This document shows positions 9,438 to 18,617 of a stretch of 64,000 nt of DNA, piece after piece. Under the pieces are notes generated by a model, which was not told the DNA's origin, searched no databases, and was given only the letters and a program-made list of their open reading frames with translations. Positions within the stretch are counted from its first letter, which is position 1; each line of letters opens with the position of its first letter. Position numbers and translations under genes: made by a program. The stretch comes from an uncultured Ruminiclostridium sp. (GTDB lineage Bacteria > Bacillota > Clostridia > Oscillospirales > Acutalibacteraceae): assembly GCA_902490005.1 (NCBI GenBank), contig CABUCM010000012.1, forward strand, positions 1-64,000, given 5' to 3'.

Positions 9438-10865
9438 TCAAATATTAATAAATTCAAACCCCATCAGTCGGGCCGTATCCTCCAGTTCCGCCGTCCAATC
9501 GCCGTCTACAATGGCGTAGTGCTGGGTCACGCCGATATTGATTAACCGCTGGAACAACTCCTGGGGTGTCAGGGTTTTGTGACGGAATTCCCCGTGGGAA
9601 TAGCTGGCTAAATAGTGGCCGGTAGGCAGGGCCTCCACCACAGTACACACCATTTTGAGAACGCCGTCTTTTTCCGACATGTGCAGCATAGTTTTCTCCC
9701 CTTTCGGAAATACATACCAGGCAAACGGCGCTCCCGCGTACCGGTAAGGGGTTTTCGCAAATCGCTCATCCCGGGCGATCACCACTTGATCGGGGCATTG
9801 GGTGTAATCGTTTGGCCCCGCGTGGCCCGCGGCAAAGCAGCCCCGCTGATTGATAATATAGAAAGGCTCGATAAAATTAACGCGCCGTCCGCTGAGAAGC
9901 CTTAAAATATAAACCGCCAGTCCGCCGCCGATATCCCCCTCCGGCACCACCGTCAGTTTGGAATCCTCCCTGGTGGGGCAAAAGCCTGGGCGCAGGCCTA
10001 CGGAACCAAACAACACAGGGTCGATATCGTTGAGCACCGTCAGGTCGGCGCCGTATTCCCCGGACAGCTCTTCCAGGGCGATAGAGGCCCGCACCGACGC
10101 GGCTAATTTTTCTTTGTCCACGTTTTCGTTGACCCGAAACCGACGCTCCATCCGCCGGACGGCCGAATGAACCGCGTCCTCGGGGATATGATCGATTTTT
10201 TCCGTCAACTGGGCTACCGATAGAAACCGAAGCTCCGGTCCCGCCTTCATAAACACGTTGTAAGGGTCCACATAGGTTGACCACATAGCCTCGTTATAGG
10301 ATGCCAGCAGGCCGATAGTGCTGTCCCTCAGCTGCGCTCGGCACAGGGCGGCTTGGGCGAAAACACCCAGCTCTTTCTTTACCTGGTCCATAGTCCCGAT
10401 AAAGGCGCGGGTCATAGGGCGGTGGAACCGCCGCAAATCCCCGGAAGCCTCCTGTACGCCTACCAGGCTGCCCGCGGACAAAAATTCCACAAACTCATCC
10501 TCGTCGTTGGTATCGGAAATATCCACCCGGTCCCGGATAATACTGGTGAAAAACAGCGGCACCGGCGGCATATCCCGCAAAAAGCGAATCCACGCGAAAT
10601 CCTCCGCCCAGGACAGGTACGCCGCGGCAACGCAATCCACCTTTTTCGTGAAAAACAAGTCGATGGCGTTTGCCACATCCTCCCGTTCATAAACAATTCC
10701 CGGCGTGACGATCTCACCGATTTCCTGAAAGCTGTGAAGAATCTCCCTTTGCTCCCCCTGCTTTCGGGCTCCATAGGTTCCATGAGCGGTTCCTTCCCCC
10801 AGCTCTTTGAACCGGGGTGAGCCGATCAGCAGCAGCCCGATACGGGGTTTCCGTTGAACGATCAT
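9438..10865 (-). CDS. L-fucose/L-arabinose isomerase-like protein
   Basis: The 475-residue protein has the fucose/arabinose isomerase architecture: an N-terminal Rossmann-like domain (RKPRIGLLLIGSPRF, then a VDCVAAAYLSWAEDFAW core) and a C-terminal half with TVVPEGDIGGGLAVYILRLLSG, GHAGPNDYTQ and a final GVTQHYAIVDGD. In FucI/AraA-type enzymes the conserved acidic residues and histidine of these blocks bind Mn and interconvert an aldose and a ketose. AAAGGAGG is 9 bases before the ATG. Its operon neighbours are a glycosidase upstream and a ManA-like fusion and ROK kinase downstream, which fits release, isomerisation and phosphorylation of a sugar. The actual sugar cannot be read from the sequence. 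Confidence 0.8.
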   Translation of the reverse strand: MIVQRKPRIGLLLIGSPRFKELGEGTAHGTYGARKQGEQREILHSFQEIGEIVTPGIVYEREDVANAIDLFFTKKVDCVAAAYLSWAEDFAWIRFLRDMPPVPLFFTSIIRDRVDISDTNDEDEFVEFLSAGSLVGVQEASGDLRRFHRPMTRAFIGTMDQVKKELGVFAQAALCRAQLRDSTIGLLASYNEAMWSTYVDPYNVFMKAGPELRFLSVAQLTEKIDHIPEDAVHSAVRRMERRFRVNENVDKEKLAASVRASIALEELSGEYGADLTVLNDIDPVLFGSVGLRPGFCPTREDSKLTVVPEGDIGGGLAVYILRLLSGRRVNFIEPFYIINQRGCFAAGHAGPNDYTQCPDQVVIARDERFAKTPYRYAGAPFAWYVFPKGEKTMLHMSEKDGVLKMVCTVVEALPTGHYLASYSHGEFRHKTLTPQELFQRLINIGVTQHYAIVDGDWTAELEDTARLMGFEFINI

Positions 10866-10889
10866 AGCTGAAAACCTCCTTTGTCCATG

Positions 10890-13001
10890 TTAATAAAGCT
10901 CCAAGCGCAGCCGCTTTTCTTCCAAAGGCAGCAGGTATTTCCCGCCGGAGGCCTCCAGCTCTTTTCCGTTAAGAACAGCCCTTCCGTTCCAGTGAAGCCC
11001 CAGGAATTCCGGAACCTGGTTCCCCTCTTCCCGGATAAGCGCCAATAGGTATCCGCCCCCGTCTTTTACGGAAAGCTCCAGGGACATCTTTCCAAAACGG
11101 GTGGGCGTTTTTTCCAGAACCAGGCTGTCTCCCGGCTTGGGCAGCCATTCCTCCGGCAGCCCCGGAAATAGCTCCACGCCGGTAAAGGTTTCCAGCAATA
11201 CTAGATTGCGCACCAAACGGATAAATTCCACAGAAGCCCAATTGTGGGGCATATCGCCGCAGATTTCAGCACTGTGGGTTTCCTTCACAGGCTGTTCCTC
11301 CCGCCAAACCCGGCTGGCGGAGGCGTGGTTGGCGTAGGCGTAAAGATAATCCGCGGCCTTTTCCCCTTGCCCGGCCTGTAAAAGGACCTGGGCAAAGCGG
11401 ACGCTGGAATAGGTATAAATAGATTGGTCCGACCGCCAGCCCGTGCATTCGGGAATCCCCTCCCGGTTATCGCAGGCGTCGATCAAGCGTATCAGGTCCG
11501 CAACCACCTTGTCGTCAGGGGCAAATTCCCCGTGGAACGCCACCCGGGCAATGGTGGCGCAGCCGGTTTGCGGCTTATAGGTTTCATTTTCCGCCATGCT
11601 TAAGGGCAGGTAAGGGATTCCGTCGGGCGTTATCCGCCGGTCCCTTTCAATGCACTCCCGCATCCGGGCCATCAGTTCCCGGGCGAACGTCCCAAATTCC
11701 TCATACCGGCAGAGGTTCAGGCGCTTTCCCGCCCGGTATGCGTCGCACAGGCCCAAAATCACATTCATGGGCGTGGTATATTCCGGCTCCGGGCCGTAAA
11801 TGCCGCCGTCGCCAAACGAGGGCTGAAATAACCCGCAGGCCGGATAATCCTTTCCCAATTTTAGGGAATCATCGCGCATACGGCGAAGATGTTCCATACC
11901 CCGGAGCATCACCGGCCACATTTCACGCAGCCTGTCGTCGTCGTTTCGCAGTTCGCACTGTCTTACCATGGTAGAAAGCGCCACCGCCGTTTCCTTATGG
12001 TGGTCCGGCAGGATCCGGATGGACCCGTCGGGTTTTACCCGCTTGAGCACCGCCTGCAGGCACTGAAAGCCCTCTTCATCCCGGCCCATCATATAGGCGC
12101 ATTCTCCGAAATAATAGCCGTCCACAACCCACAGCCCCCGGTAAATGGTGGGGCCTACATGGAACTCGCAGATATCCTCCACGATTTCCCGCGCCTGTAA
12201 GATATTCCGTCCGCACGCGTCCAGCATCCCCTGGATCTGCGGCTCAGGAATATGAAAGGCGTTTTGAAACGGGCGCACCTCCCGCCAATAGGCGGCGGTG
12301 GCTTCCAACGCTTTTTTAGCATAGTCTAAGGTAAACGCCTTGGGATCAATCGTACCGCGGTAAACCAGCGCAAAGGCGCCCTCCCAAACATCCCCCTCCT
12401 GAAGCATCAGCTTTTCCAGGGGGATTCCTTCCCGGCAAACCGGCGTATACAAAGCAATGGGCGCGGGAATCCGGGGTGTTCCCACCGGCAGGGCGTAGGC
12501 GGAGGAGGCGGGCCGCACGGTTTCAGGCGGGTCGGACGCTTCGCCCAGCTCCTGCAGGTAAACGCTGCTTCTGGCGTGCCCGAAGCCGGGCTTTGCCTCC
12601 ATGCGGAACAGGATGATATCCATTCTCGCGCCGTTTTCATCTTTGTGGGCAAATATGGTCCAAGTAAACGACGTTCCCTGGTACTCCTCCCTGGTGGTTA
12701 CGATGGCGGCCCGGGGATCGCCGAAATCCTGGTGTTTTTCCACCAGCTCATCCCGGTGGTAAAACCGGGGCAGATACCGGTATTTAAACGCTAGATTCCC
12801 CTCCTGCAAATTCAGCACCCGCTTTTGGCAGGCCGGAATGGTACCGTCCACGAATTGATCCCGGTCTCCTTCCCATAGGTAATTCAGGCTTCCGTCCTCC
12901 CGGACGATGGTTTTATAATAGTCGTCCACAAACCCGATACAGGTTTGATTGATCTGGGGCGCATAGCGAAAATTAATCACACGGTTTGCATTGTTATTCA
13001 T
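10890..13001 (-). CDS. Six-hairpin (alpha/alpha)6-type glycoside hydrolase, family unassigned
   Basis: The product (about 703 residues from the chosen start) has a beta-rich N-terminal domain. It is followed by a helical toroid with motifs such as GLWVVDGYYFGECAYMMGR, PDGSIRILPDHHKETAVALS and ECTGWRSDQSIYTYSSVRFA, and a short C-terminal beta domain. This is the general layout of GH78/GH95/GH127-like six-hairpin enzymes, but I cannot assign the family. There is no signal peptide, so it should act on imported oligosaccharides in the cytoplasm. I start at ATG 13001 rather than 39 bases upstream because AAAGGA is correctly spaced there. It follows the permeases of the importer. Confidence 0.75.
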   Translation of the reverse strand: MNNNANRVINFRYAPQINQTCIGFVDDYYKTIVREDGSLNYLWEGDRDQFVDGTIPACQKRVLNLQEGNLAFKYRYLPRFYHRDELVEKHQDFGDPRAAIVTTREEYQGTSFTWTIFAHKDENGARMDIILFRMEAKPGFGHARSSVYLQELGEASDPPETVRPASSAYALPVGTPRIPAPIALYTPVCREGIPLEKLMLQEGDVWEGAFALVYRGTIDPKAFTLDYAKKALEATAAYWREVRPFQNAFHIPEPQIQGMLDACGRNILQAREIVEDICEFHVGPTIYRGLWVVDGYYFGECAYMMGRDEEGFQCLQAVLKRVKPDGSIRILPDHHKETAVALSTMVRQCELRNDDDRLREMWPVMLRGMEHLRRMRDDSLKLGKDYPACGLFQPSFGDGGIYGPEPEYTTPMNVILGLCDAYRAGKRLNLCRYEEFGTFARELMARMRECIERDRRITPDGIPYLPLSMAENETYKPQTGCATIARVAFHGEFAPDDKVVADLIRLIDACDNREGIPECTGWRSDQSIYTYSSVRFAQVLLQAGQGEKAADYLYAYANHASASRVWREEQPVKETHSAEICGDMPHNWASVEFIRLVRNLVLLETFTGVELFPGLPEEWLPKPGDSLVLEKTPTRFGKMSLELSVKDGGGYLLALIREEGNQVPEFLGLHWNGRAVLNGKELEASGGKYLLPLEEKRLRLELY

Positions 13002-13047
13002 AAGTAAGTCCTTTCCTGCATTTATCGTTCCCATAGGCACCGCTGGG

Positions 13048-13920
13048 TCAGCCTTTCACCGCGCCGCTGACCAAGCCCTCTGTCACCTGCTTTTGCAGCA
13101 GGATAAACACCACGATACTGGGGATAATCACAACCATGGTCGCCGCGAACATGGCGCCGTAATCGCTGGCGAACTGGCTTTTAAAGTACAAAAGCGCGAT
13201 TGGCAGCGTCCGCTTTTCCGTACTGGAGGTCAAGGTCATGGCGATCTGGAACTCGTTCCACGCGCCTAAAAAGGCCAGCACGCCGCAGGTGGCCATAGCG
13301 GGCTTCGCCAAGGGGAAGATGACCCGCCAGAATGTGTAATAAAACCCCGCGCCGTCTATATAGGCGGCTTCCTCCAGTTCCAAGGGAATGGTTAGGTAAT
13401 AGCTGGTAAGAATATACATGGAAACCGGAAGGCTGAAAGCCGCATAGCAAATGATGAGCCCCCAAAGCCCATCGTAAAAGCCCAGGGTTTTCATGGTTAA
13501 ATAAAGGGGCTGCAACAGGGCTGCGGAAGGGATAAGCAGTGCCAGGCCAAAGAGTCCTTTCAGCTTTCTGCTGCCCTTAAAGCGAAAACGGGCAAGGACA
13601 TAAGACGACATGGACAACACCAGGACATTGAGGACGGTGGCGGTGACCGCCACAATGGCGCTGTTCCCGTAGAAGGTGGCAATCGGCACCATTTTGAACG
13701 CCGTAATATAATTTTTCAGGCTCCACGAGTCGGGCAGGGACAATGCGCTGTTTAAAATTTCCGTGTTGCTCTTAAAAGAGGACATAAACACCCATACGAT
13801 AGGGACAAGGGACACGAATAAAATGATAATCACGAACAGATAGGACAGGGCGCCCCGCATCAGCCGGAAGAAACGCTGGCTCCCGGTTTCATCAATTCTT
13901 TTCATTGATTTTCTTCTCAT
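13048..13920 (-). CDS. Carbohydrate ABC transporter permease (MalG type)
   Basis: The 290-residue membrane protein has about six hydrophobic segments and the inner-membrane-component EAA loop ELEEAAYIDGAGFYYTFWRVIFPLAKPA (about residues 185-212), which contacts the ATPase. The SLPDSWSLKNYITAF segment is typical of MalG/UgpE-like CUT1 permeases. Its start overlaps the end of the partner permease gene by four bases (ATGA) and is preceded by GGAGGGAG. No ATPase gene is in this operon, so a shared multi-sugar ATPase (MsmK-like) encoded elsewhere is presumably used, as is common in Firmicutes. Confidence 0.92.
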   Translation of the reverse strand: MRRKSMKRIDETGSQRFFRLMRGALSYLFVIIILFVSLVPIVWVFMSSFKSNTEILNSALSLPDSWSLKNYITAFKMVPIATFYGNSAIVAVTATVLNVLVLSMSSYVLARFRFKGSRKLKGLFGLALLIPSAALLQPLYLTMKTLGFYDGLWGLIICYAAFSLPVSMYILTSYYLTIPLELEEAAYIDGAGFYYTFWRVIFPLAKPAMATCGVLAFLGAWNEFQIAMTLTSSTEKRTLPIALLYFKSQFASDYGAMFAATMVVIIPSIVVFILLQKQVTEGLVSGAVKG

Positions 13921-14789
13921 CGGTTCTCCCTCCCAACGCTGAAGACGCGGTTAATCACCATCACCGTAATACATCCCAGCAGAATCAGCATCACGCCCGC
14001 CGCGTTAGCCATACCGAAGTTATTTTCCGTCATGGCGGTCCGGTAGACATACATAGGCAGGTTCATGGTGGTATCCCCCGGGCCTCCCCGGGTGGTCAGC
14101 ATGATGATATCCAGCTTTTTCAGCATATTGGAAGCCTCCAAAATCACGCTGGTGCCAATAATATTCTTTAGCAAAGGCAGAATAATCCGGGTATTGAGCT
14201 GGAAGCTGTTGGCGCCATCCACCGTGGCGGCCTCGATAATAGACCGGTCGATGGAAATAATCTCGGTAAGCACCAGCAGGGTGGTAATGGCCGCATAGGG
14301 CATCCACGTCAGCGTTACCGTCAAAAACGCGGTGTCGTAACTCATGAACCAGTTATGGTCATAATTGGGAAGAAAGGCGCGCACAATGCTGTTAACCATA
14401 CCGAACTCGGGATTGAAGATGCACAAAAACAGCATGCCCATGGCGGCGCTGGAAATGATGCTGGGAATCATATACGCGGTGCGGGCGAATTTCCAGTAAA
14501 ACGGCCGTCTGGCAAGGATCAAAGCGAAAAGCACGCCGATCACCACGTGAATGGTACTTTGCAGAATGATCCAAAGAACGTTGTTGCAGAATCCCTGACG
14601 GAATGAATTATCATGGAAAATAAGCTCTATGTAGTTTCCAATCCCATTGAATGTGATCGGGTCCCCGGTGCGCCAGTTGCAAAAGGACGTGCTTACCAGC
14701 ACGATTACCGGCACGGCAAACACCAGCAGGAACAGCAGCATGGTGGGAGCAATAAAAACCGCGTAATTGAGATATTTTTTTTGTTTCAA
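13917..14789 (-). CDS. Carbohydrate ABC transporter permease (MalF/UgpA type)
   Basis: This is the first permease of the CUT1 importer, with six or so membrane segments. The EAA loop is visible as SIIEAATVDGANSFQLNTRIILPLLKN. I choose a TTG start at 14789 (about 290 residues), because the sequence AGAAAGGAG lies 9 bases upstream of it; the longer frame to 14846 has no comparable ribosome-binding site and adds only polar residues. The gene follows the binding protein after a stem-loop-containing gap and overlaps the second permease gene. Confidence 0.9.
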   Translation of the reverse strand: MKQKKYLNYAVFIAPTMLLFLLVFAVPVIVLVSTSFCNWRTGDPITFNGIGNYIELIFHDNSFRQGFCNNVLWIILQSTIHVVIGVLFALILARRPFYWKFARTAYMIPSIISSAAMGMLFLCIFNPEFGMVNSIVRAFLPNYDHNWFMSYDTAFLTVTLTWMPYAAITTLLVLTEIISIDRSIIEAATVDGANSFQLNTRIILPLLKNIIGTSVILEASNMLKKLDIIMLTTRGGPGDTTMNLPMYVYRTAMTENNFGMANAAGVMLILLGCITVMVINRVFSVGRENR

Positions 14790-14852
14790 GGATGTTGGCT
14801 CCTTTCTGTTAACTCCATCTCCTAGTCTTTTGAAATCGTTGAGCACGCAGAC

Positions 14853-14884
14853 GGGCCAGCCCTCCGCTCTGCTCAGGCTGGCCC
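14853..14884 (-). other. Intercistronic stem-loop between binding protein and permeases
   Basis: GGGCCAGCC (14853-14861) pairs with GGCTGGCCC (14876-14884). On the transcribed minus strand it has no U-run after it, so it is more likely an mRNA-stabilising or processing hairpin than a full terminator. Such hairpins commonly keep binding-protein mRNA more abundant than permease mRNA. Confidence 0.55.
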
Positions 14885-14919
14885 GGATCTCTTTCTTTAT
14901 GCTGTTTTACGCCGCCTGG

Positions 14920-16257
14920 CTACTCGTTTTTAGCGGAAATGTCGTTCATTTGCTGAATCATTTCGTCTACCGTGATCTGGTCGTACACAAGGGCGGGATA
15001 CAGGCTGGAAAAGCCGTCGTAGGTCAAATTCTCGTATGCCAGCTTGTTCATGGTCTTATAGGTGTATTTTGCCTCTGCCAGCAGGTCTACGATCTGCGCG
15101 GTCAGCGGGTTCTCCTCGCGGTACTCGTCAGTAAGCTCCACCTTGGGGCCAACCGGGATATTGCCGCCCATTTCCAGCTTAATGCGCTGGGCCTCGGCGT
15201 TTGTAAACCACTTGATAGCCTCCCACACGCCTTCCTGCTTATCAGGATCGTCCGTGCACATCATAAAGCCGTAATCATAGTTGGCGACCATGCCAGAGCC
15301 CGGATACATCGCCACGCCAACCTTATCGATAAAGCCTTCGCTGGCTTTTTCGGTGTCGGAAAAATCGGAGATCATCCACGCGCCGTTAGGCATTATGGCC
15401 GCTTTTTCTTGAAGGAAATAGTTGGCCACGTTAGCGTATACGCCGCCAACCGCGTCAGAGGAAGAATAATCCTTCAGCATAGTTTTTACCATTTCTAAGG
15501 CTTCCTTAATCTCAGGAGTATCCCAGTTTTTGATCTTGTCGTCAGAATTCATCAGGGCGTTGCTTTCGTCGTTCTGGGTGCCCACGATGGAAACCAAAAC
15601 GTTCTGGGTCGTCCATGAGTTTTCACCGGTAAAGAACGTAAGAGGCGTTACGCCGATGCCTTTCAGCGCATCCAGGTTGGTCATCCATTCGTCCCAGGTC
15701 TTAGCCGGGGTGATCCCCGCCTGCTGGAACATTTCCGTATTATAGAAGTAACCAAAGCACTGGTTCAGGTCGGGCACGCCGTAAATCTTCCCGTCAATGG
15801 TATTGGAAGCAAACGCCGCCTCGCCCACCTCGGCGCTGTATTCGGGATCAGCTTCGATGTATGGCGTCAAATCCTGCGCCTGGCCGTTTTTGATTGCCAG
15901 GTTCATCACCGGGCCTTTTCCTTCCGCAAGATCCGGCAGATCCCCCGTCGTGGCAAGAACCGCCATTTTCTCCTGATAGCTTACATCACTGGGCAGTTCC
16001 TCAACAACCAGCTTGTATTTCCCTTCAAACTCCTTGTTGAAGGTGTCGATCATATGCGCTTCTGTTTCCGCCAGTACGTTGGTTCCCACGCGATAAGTAG
16101 GATAGGAAATCTCAATTAACTCGCTGGGTTCGCTTCCGCCTTGGGATGACGCCTGGGAGGCGCCGCCGCTGCTGGGGTCTGAAGCGGCGTTATTACCGCA
16201 GGCAGCGGTGGAAAAGATCAACGCTAACGCTAATACGCCCGAGAAAAACTTTTTCAT
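14920..16257 (-). CDS. Extracellular sugar-binding lipoprotein of CUT1 ABC importer
   Basis: The 445-residue protein has a lipoprotein signal peptide ending in STAAC, with lipidated Cys20. A Ser/Gly-rich tether follows, then a type-1 extracellular solute-binding domain (MEMMLATTGDLPDLAEG-like region around residues 90-110 and the NYDYGFMMCTDDPDKQEGVWEA hinge segment). It should capture an oligo- or monosaccharide outside the cell for the permeases downstream. AAGGAGGAG precedes the ATG. It is the first gene of the operon, with a promoter at 16403-16430, and is the likely regulatory target of the YesM/YesN pair at 2.7-6.1 kb. Confidence 0.92.
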   Translation of the reverse strand: MKKFFSGVLALALIFSTAACGNNAASDPSSGGASQASSQGGSEPSELIEISYPTYRVGTNVLAETEAHMIDTFNKEFEGKYKLVVEELPSDVSYQEKMAVLATTGDLPDLAEGKGPVMNLAIKNGQAQDLTPYIEADPEYSAEVGEAAFASNTIDGKIYGVPDLNQCFGYFYNTEMFQQAGITPAKTWDEWMTNLDALKGIGVTPLTFFTGENSWTTQNVLVSIVGTQNDESNALMNSDDKIKNWDTPEIKEALEMVKTMLKDYSSSDAVGGVYANVANYFLQEKAAIMPNGAWMISDFSDTEKASEGFIDKVGVAMYPGSGMVANYDYGFMMCTDDPDKQEGVWEAIKWFTNAEAQRIKLEMGGNIPVGPKVELTDEYREENPLTAQIVDLLAEAKYTYKTMNKLAYENLTYDGFSSLYPALVYDQITVDEMIQQMNDISAKNE

Positions 16258-16402
16258 CTAATTACTCCTCCTTATACTTTTTATCCTATTTTCAGAAAAG
16301 GGCCGCTCGTTTCAACCCTTTCCAAAATCCACCCTCGCAAACAACCATATTCTAACTATGCCTCCTTTCGGCTTCGGTTTGAACTCGCTTTCTACAGTTT
16401 TT

Positions 16403-16430
16403 ATTATACAATTTCGCCGAGTTTTTTGAA
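16403..16430 (-). promoter_or_regulatory. Sigma-A-type promoter of the sugar operon
   Basis: On the minus strand, TATAAT (16408-16403) is preceded by TTCAAA (16430-16425) with a 16-base spacer. It lies about 145 bases before the binding-protein start. The weak -35 fits an activator-dependent promoter, such as one driven by the AraC-type response regulator. Confidence 0.6.
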
Positions 16431-17132
16431 TAAAATTTATTAACTTTTCCTGATATTTTTATCTTATCCTCAATAATTTTTTTAATTTTCCCGCAAATAT
16501 CATTCAAAAAACCTGCAATTTTTTAACAAAAACTGTGTTATTTTGTTCAAAGTGTACTTTCGTAATCTTTTCACTTACTAAAAGGCCCAGAGCTTCCTAG
16601 AAAATGAATATCCTTCTAATAAGCCGGTGCACGCTGAAAAAGGCCAAGCTTCCGCTTTAAGGCAGAAGGCTTGGCCTTTTTTGTGACTGAACGCCGCAAA
16701 CCTGGTTTTTCATATTGGAAAAAATTCTTTTCCCGCTTATTAATTGAAAATCTGGAAACTCGTACCGTATCAACCACAAGAATAAGGAGGCATCTATGCG
16801 CCGCTTCTTCTTTGGGAAAGCTGACCCTAAAACGCCGGCAAAAACCAGGTGCGAATTTTAGGAGCGGCGGCTTGCCGTTGGGAAGCGTTGAAAAATAGAT
16901 ACCATCTGTATCAATTAATAAGGAACTCTGTTTAGAAAGTTCTACTATTAATTTATTGTTTGCTTTACATATTTTACTTCGATTACTAGCATAATCAGTC
17001 AACCGCATTTTAAACCATTTATCCGGAGTAATAATTTGGCCTGCGATATCAAACCATATTGGGACCGCTAACAACCATACATAACAGCTAAAGGAAAAGA
17101 CCGCGTAAATGTATACTTGTTATGCCCTACTC
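16431..17132. other. Intergenic region with terminator hairpin and repeat fragment
   Basis: Apart from the hairpin at 16637-16682, the region contains a minus-strand open frame (16616-17074) with no recognisable domain or ribosome-binding site. A GCGGCGGCTTGCCG palindrome near 16863 matches the repeats found beside tRNA-Thr and at 60.2 kb. I consider it non-coding. Confidence 0.45.
16637..16682. terminator. Bidirectional terminator hairpin
   Basis: AAAAAGGCCAAGC pairs with GCTTGGCCTTTTT, with an inner TTC/GAA extension, followed by a T-run on each strand. It lies downstream of the SIMPL/SWIM operon on the minus strand. Confidence 0.65.
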
Positions 17133-17786
17133 TTATCCAATCAACCAAGTTGCCTTGATTTCTTCCTCGAGGTTTTTTATTGGCATAGAGAGTTTTTTTG
17201 AGAACATGCTCATTATGTCATAAAATGTGTCATCCACAGAAATGCACTTTGCTAAGTTTCCGCGCATCTGGTGATTGCTCATATTGATGGTATCGACTCC
17301 CACAATTCTTTTACCCGCTGCACAAGCCAATAATTCAGCATTTTCTTTGGAATCCGCTATGGCCTTTTTTCTAAGACATTTCCGTAATTCTTCCTCGTTT
17401 GAGAGGTAATAGTCGGTAGATATGCCTGCATCTAGATGTTCCTCCTGTATGGTTTTCAGGATAAAATCGATTACCCGCACATTTGCTTCACTGTCAAATT
17501 TAAGGGTACGAGAAACCTTTACCTTATCTTCGTTACGATAGGGCGGCTGATCGATACTGTCGTCATGAAGTCTGATTGCGGTAATATCAATGCCCGATTC
17601 TGATAACCGCTGCAGAAAACGCTCACATTGTGCCGTCACCGTTTCAGATGCCTTTGCACCAGAAACGCTTTTACATAGGAAAGTGATCGTTATTGTTATT
17701 CTATCACATGTAAATATTTCTGATGCCTTACCCTCAACAAACACTTTTCCTAATTCGTTATGGCTATTTAATGAGTCCATAGTCAC
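17133..17786 (-). CDS. SIMPL (DUF541) domain protein
   Basis: The 217-residue protein shows the SIMPL pattern: a VFVEGKASEIFTCDRITITITF first strand pair, an alpha region LSESGIDITAIRLHDDSI, and a central ALRKKAIADSKENAE-like helix (here LRKCLRKKAIADSKENAELLA). It ends in LEEEIKATWLIG, the usual closing strand. SIMPL proteins are of unclear function, many being periplasmic. This one has no signal peptide and should be cytoplasmic. It lies 15 bases downstream of the SWIM protein gene and is probably co-transcribed with it. Confidence 0.75.
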   Translation of the reverse strand: MTMDSLNSHNELGKVFVEGKASEIFTCDRITITITFLCKSVSGAKASETVTAQCERFLQRLSESGIDITAIRLHDDSIDQPPYRNEDKVKVSRTLKFDSEANVRVIDFILKTIQEEHLDAGISTDYYLSNEEELRKCLRKKAIADSKENAELLACAAGKRIVGVDTINMSNHQMRGNLAKCISVDDTFYDIMSMFSKKLSMPIKNLEEEIKATWLIG

Positions 17787-17801
17787 CCTTCTTTCGATAA
17801 A

Positions 17802-18617
17802 TTATAATGCGAAACCGCCTGTTTCTTTTCCGTCAATGGCGAATGCAAACAGTGTGCCTTTGCTGACCGCTGCGAAATAACCGCTCTGTTCGTACTGCGC
17901 TGCGTAGTGCTTTTCTATCAGTTCCAGTGTTTCACGCAGCTGCAGCATCGCCGCAAACTCATGCTTGCAGTTGTAGCTGCAGAAGCAAGAACAAATAACG
18001 TTGATGATCTCACCGTCACGGTATTCAAATTCCACCTCGTATGCTTGACTACCCTCGACGATGGCGTAACCACGGGCGCCGTCGATGCTGATGTAGCTGA
18101 CCTTGTTTTCCATATAATACTCGTGGCCGCGATCTGCAATCGCCGCGCTGATATTCATTCCCGACAAATCGTCCAGCCGGAAGGATGTATCGTCGCTGCC
18201 ACTGACGAATTCATCTTCCTCTTTCGCCGGTGCCCTAAACCATGTAACCACTTTGCTGTCCGGCAGAGCTGCGCGATCAAAAGTGACGAAGTGCGATCCT
18301 GCCATATAAAACTGTCCGCTGACATTTGTATCCACCACGGCGATCACGCGCTTATAGTCGGAAATCTTTATTTTGAAATTGTAGTTGACCTCTGTAACGC
18401 GGCCGCGCAATCCTTCCAGCTTTCCATCTACAAAAACCATGTCGCCACGATGCAGGTCGAACTGGTCGTTGTAGTATGCCAGCTTCATATTGCGGCCTGC
18501 GAAGTACACCTGCACAACGGACTTTCTGGGCGCGCTTGTATTCTGCGGCACAGTGTATGTAGCTTCCACAGACTTCTTTTCAGAATCTTCCGCAGCAAAT
18601 CCGATTTTTAATCCCAT
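17802..18617 (-). CDS. SWIM zinc-finger protein
   Basis: The 271-residue protein carries a SWIM motif near residues 207-221 (CSCFCSYNCKHEFAAML, the CxCx(n)CxH pattern that binds zinc). Before it is a beta-rich region with GDMVFVDGKLEGLRGRVTEVNY (about residues 58-79), which resembles an SH3/KOW-like nucleic-acid or protein-binding fold. SWIM domains mediate DNA or protein binding. The function here is unknown; pairing with a SIMPL gene in one operon suggests a joint role. Confidence 0.72.
   Translation of the reverse strand: MGLKIGFAAEDSEKKSVEATYTVPQNTSAPRKSVVQVYFAGRNMKLAYYNDQFDLHRGDMVFVDGKLEGLRGRVTEVNYNFKIKISDYKRVIAVVDTNVSGQFYMAGSHFVTFDRAALPDSKVVTWFRAPAKEEDEFVSGSDDTSFRLDDLSGMNISAAIADRGHEYYMENKVSYISIDGARGYAIVEGSQAYEVEFEYRDGEIINVICSCFCSYNCKHEFAAMLQLRETLELIEKHYAAQYEQSGYFAAVSKGTLFAFAIDGKETGGFAL

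Noticed and set aside
14789..14846. Longer N-terminus of the MalF-type permease
   Set aside because: The ATG at 14846 lacks a ribosome-binding site, while AGAAAGGAG precedes TTG 14789, which gives a normal permease start.
16616..17074. Minus-strand open frame of 152 codons
   Set aside because: No ribosome-binding site or domain; it overlaps a terminator hairpin and a repeat fragment.
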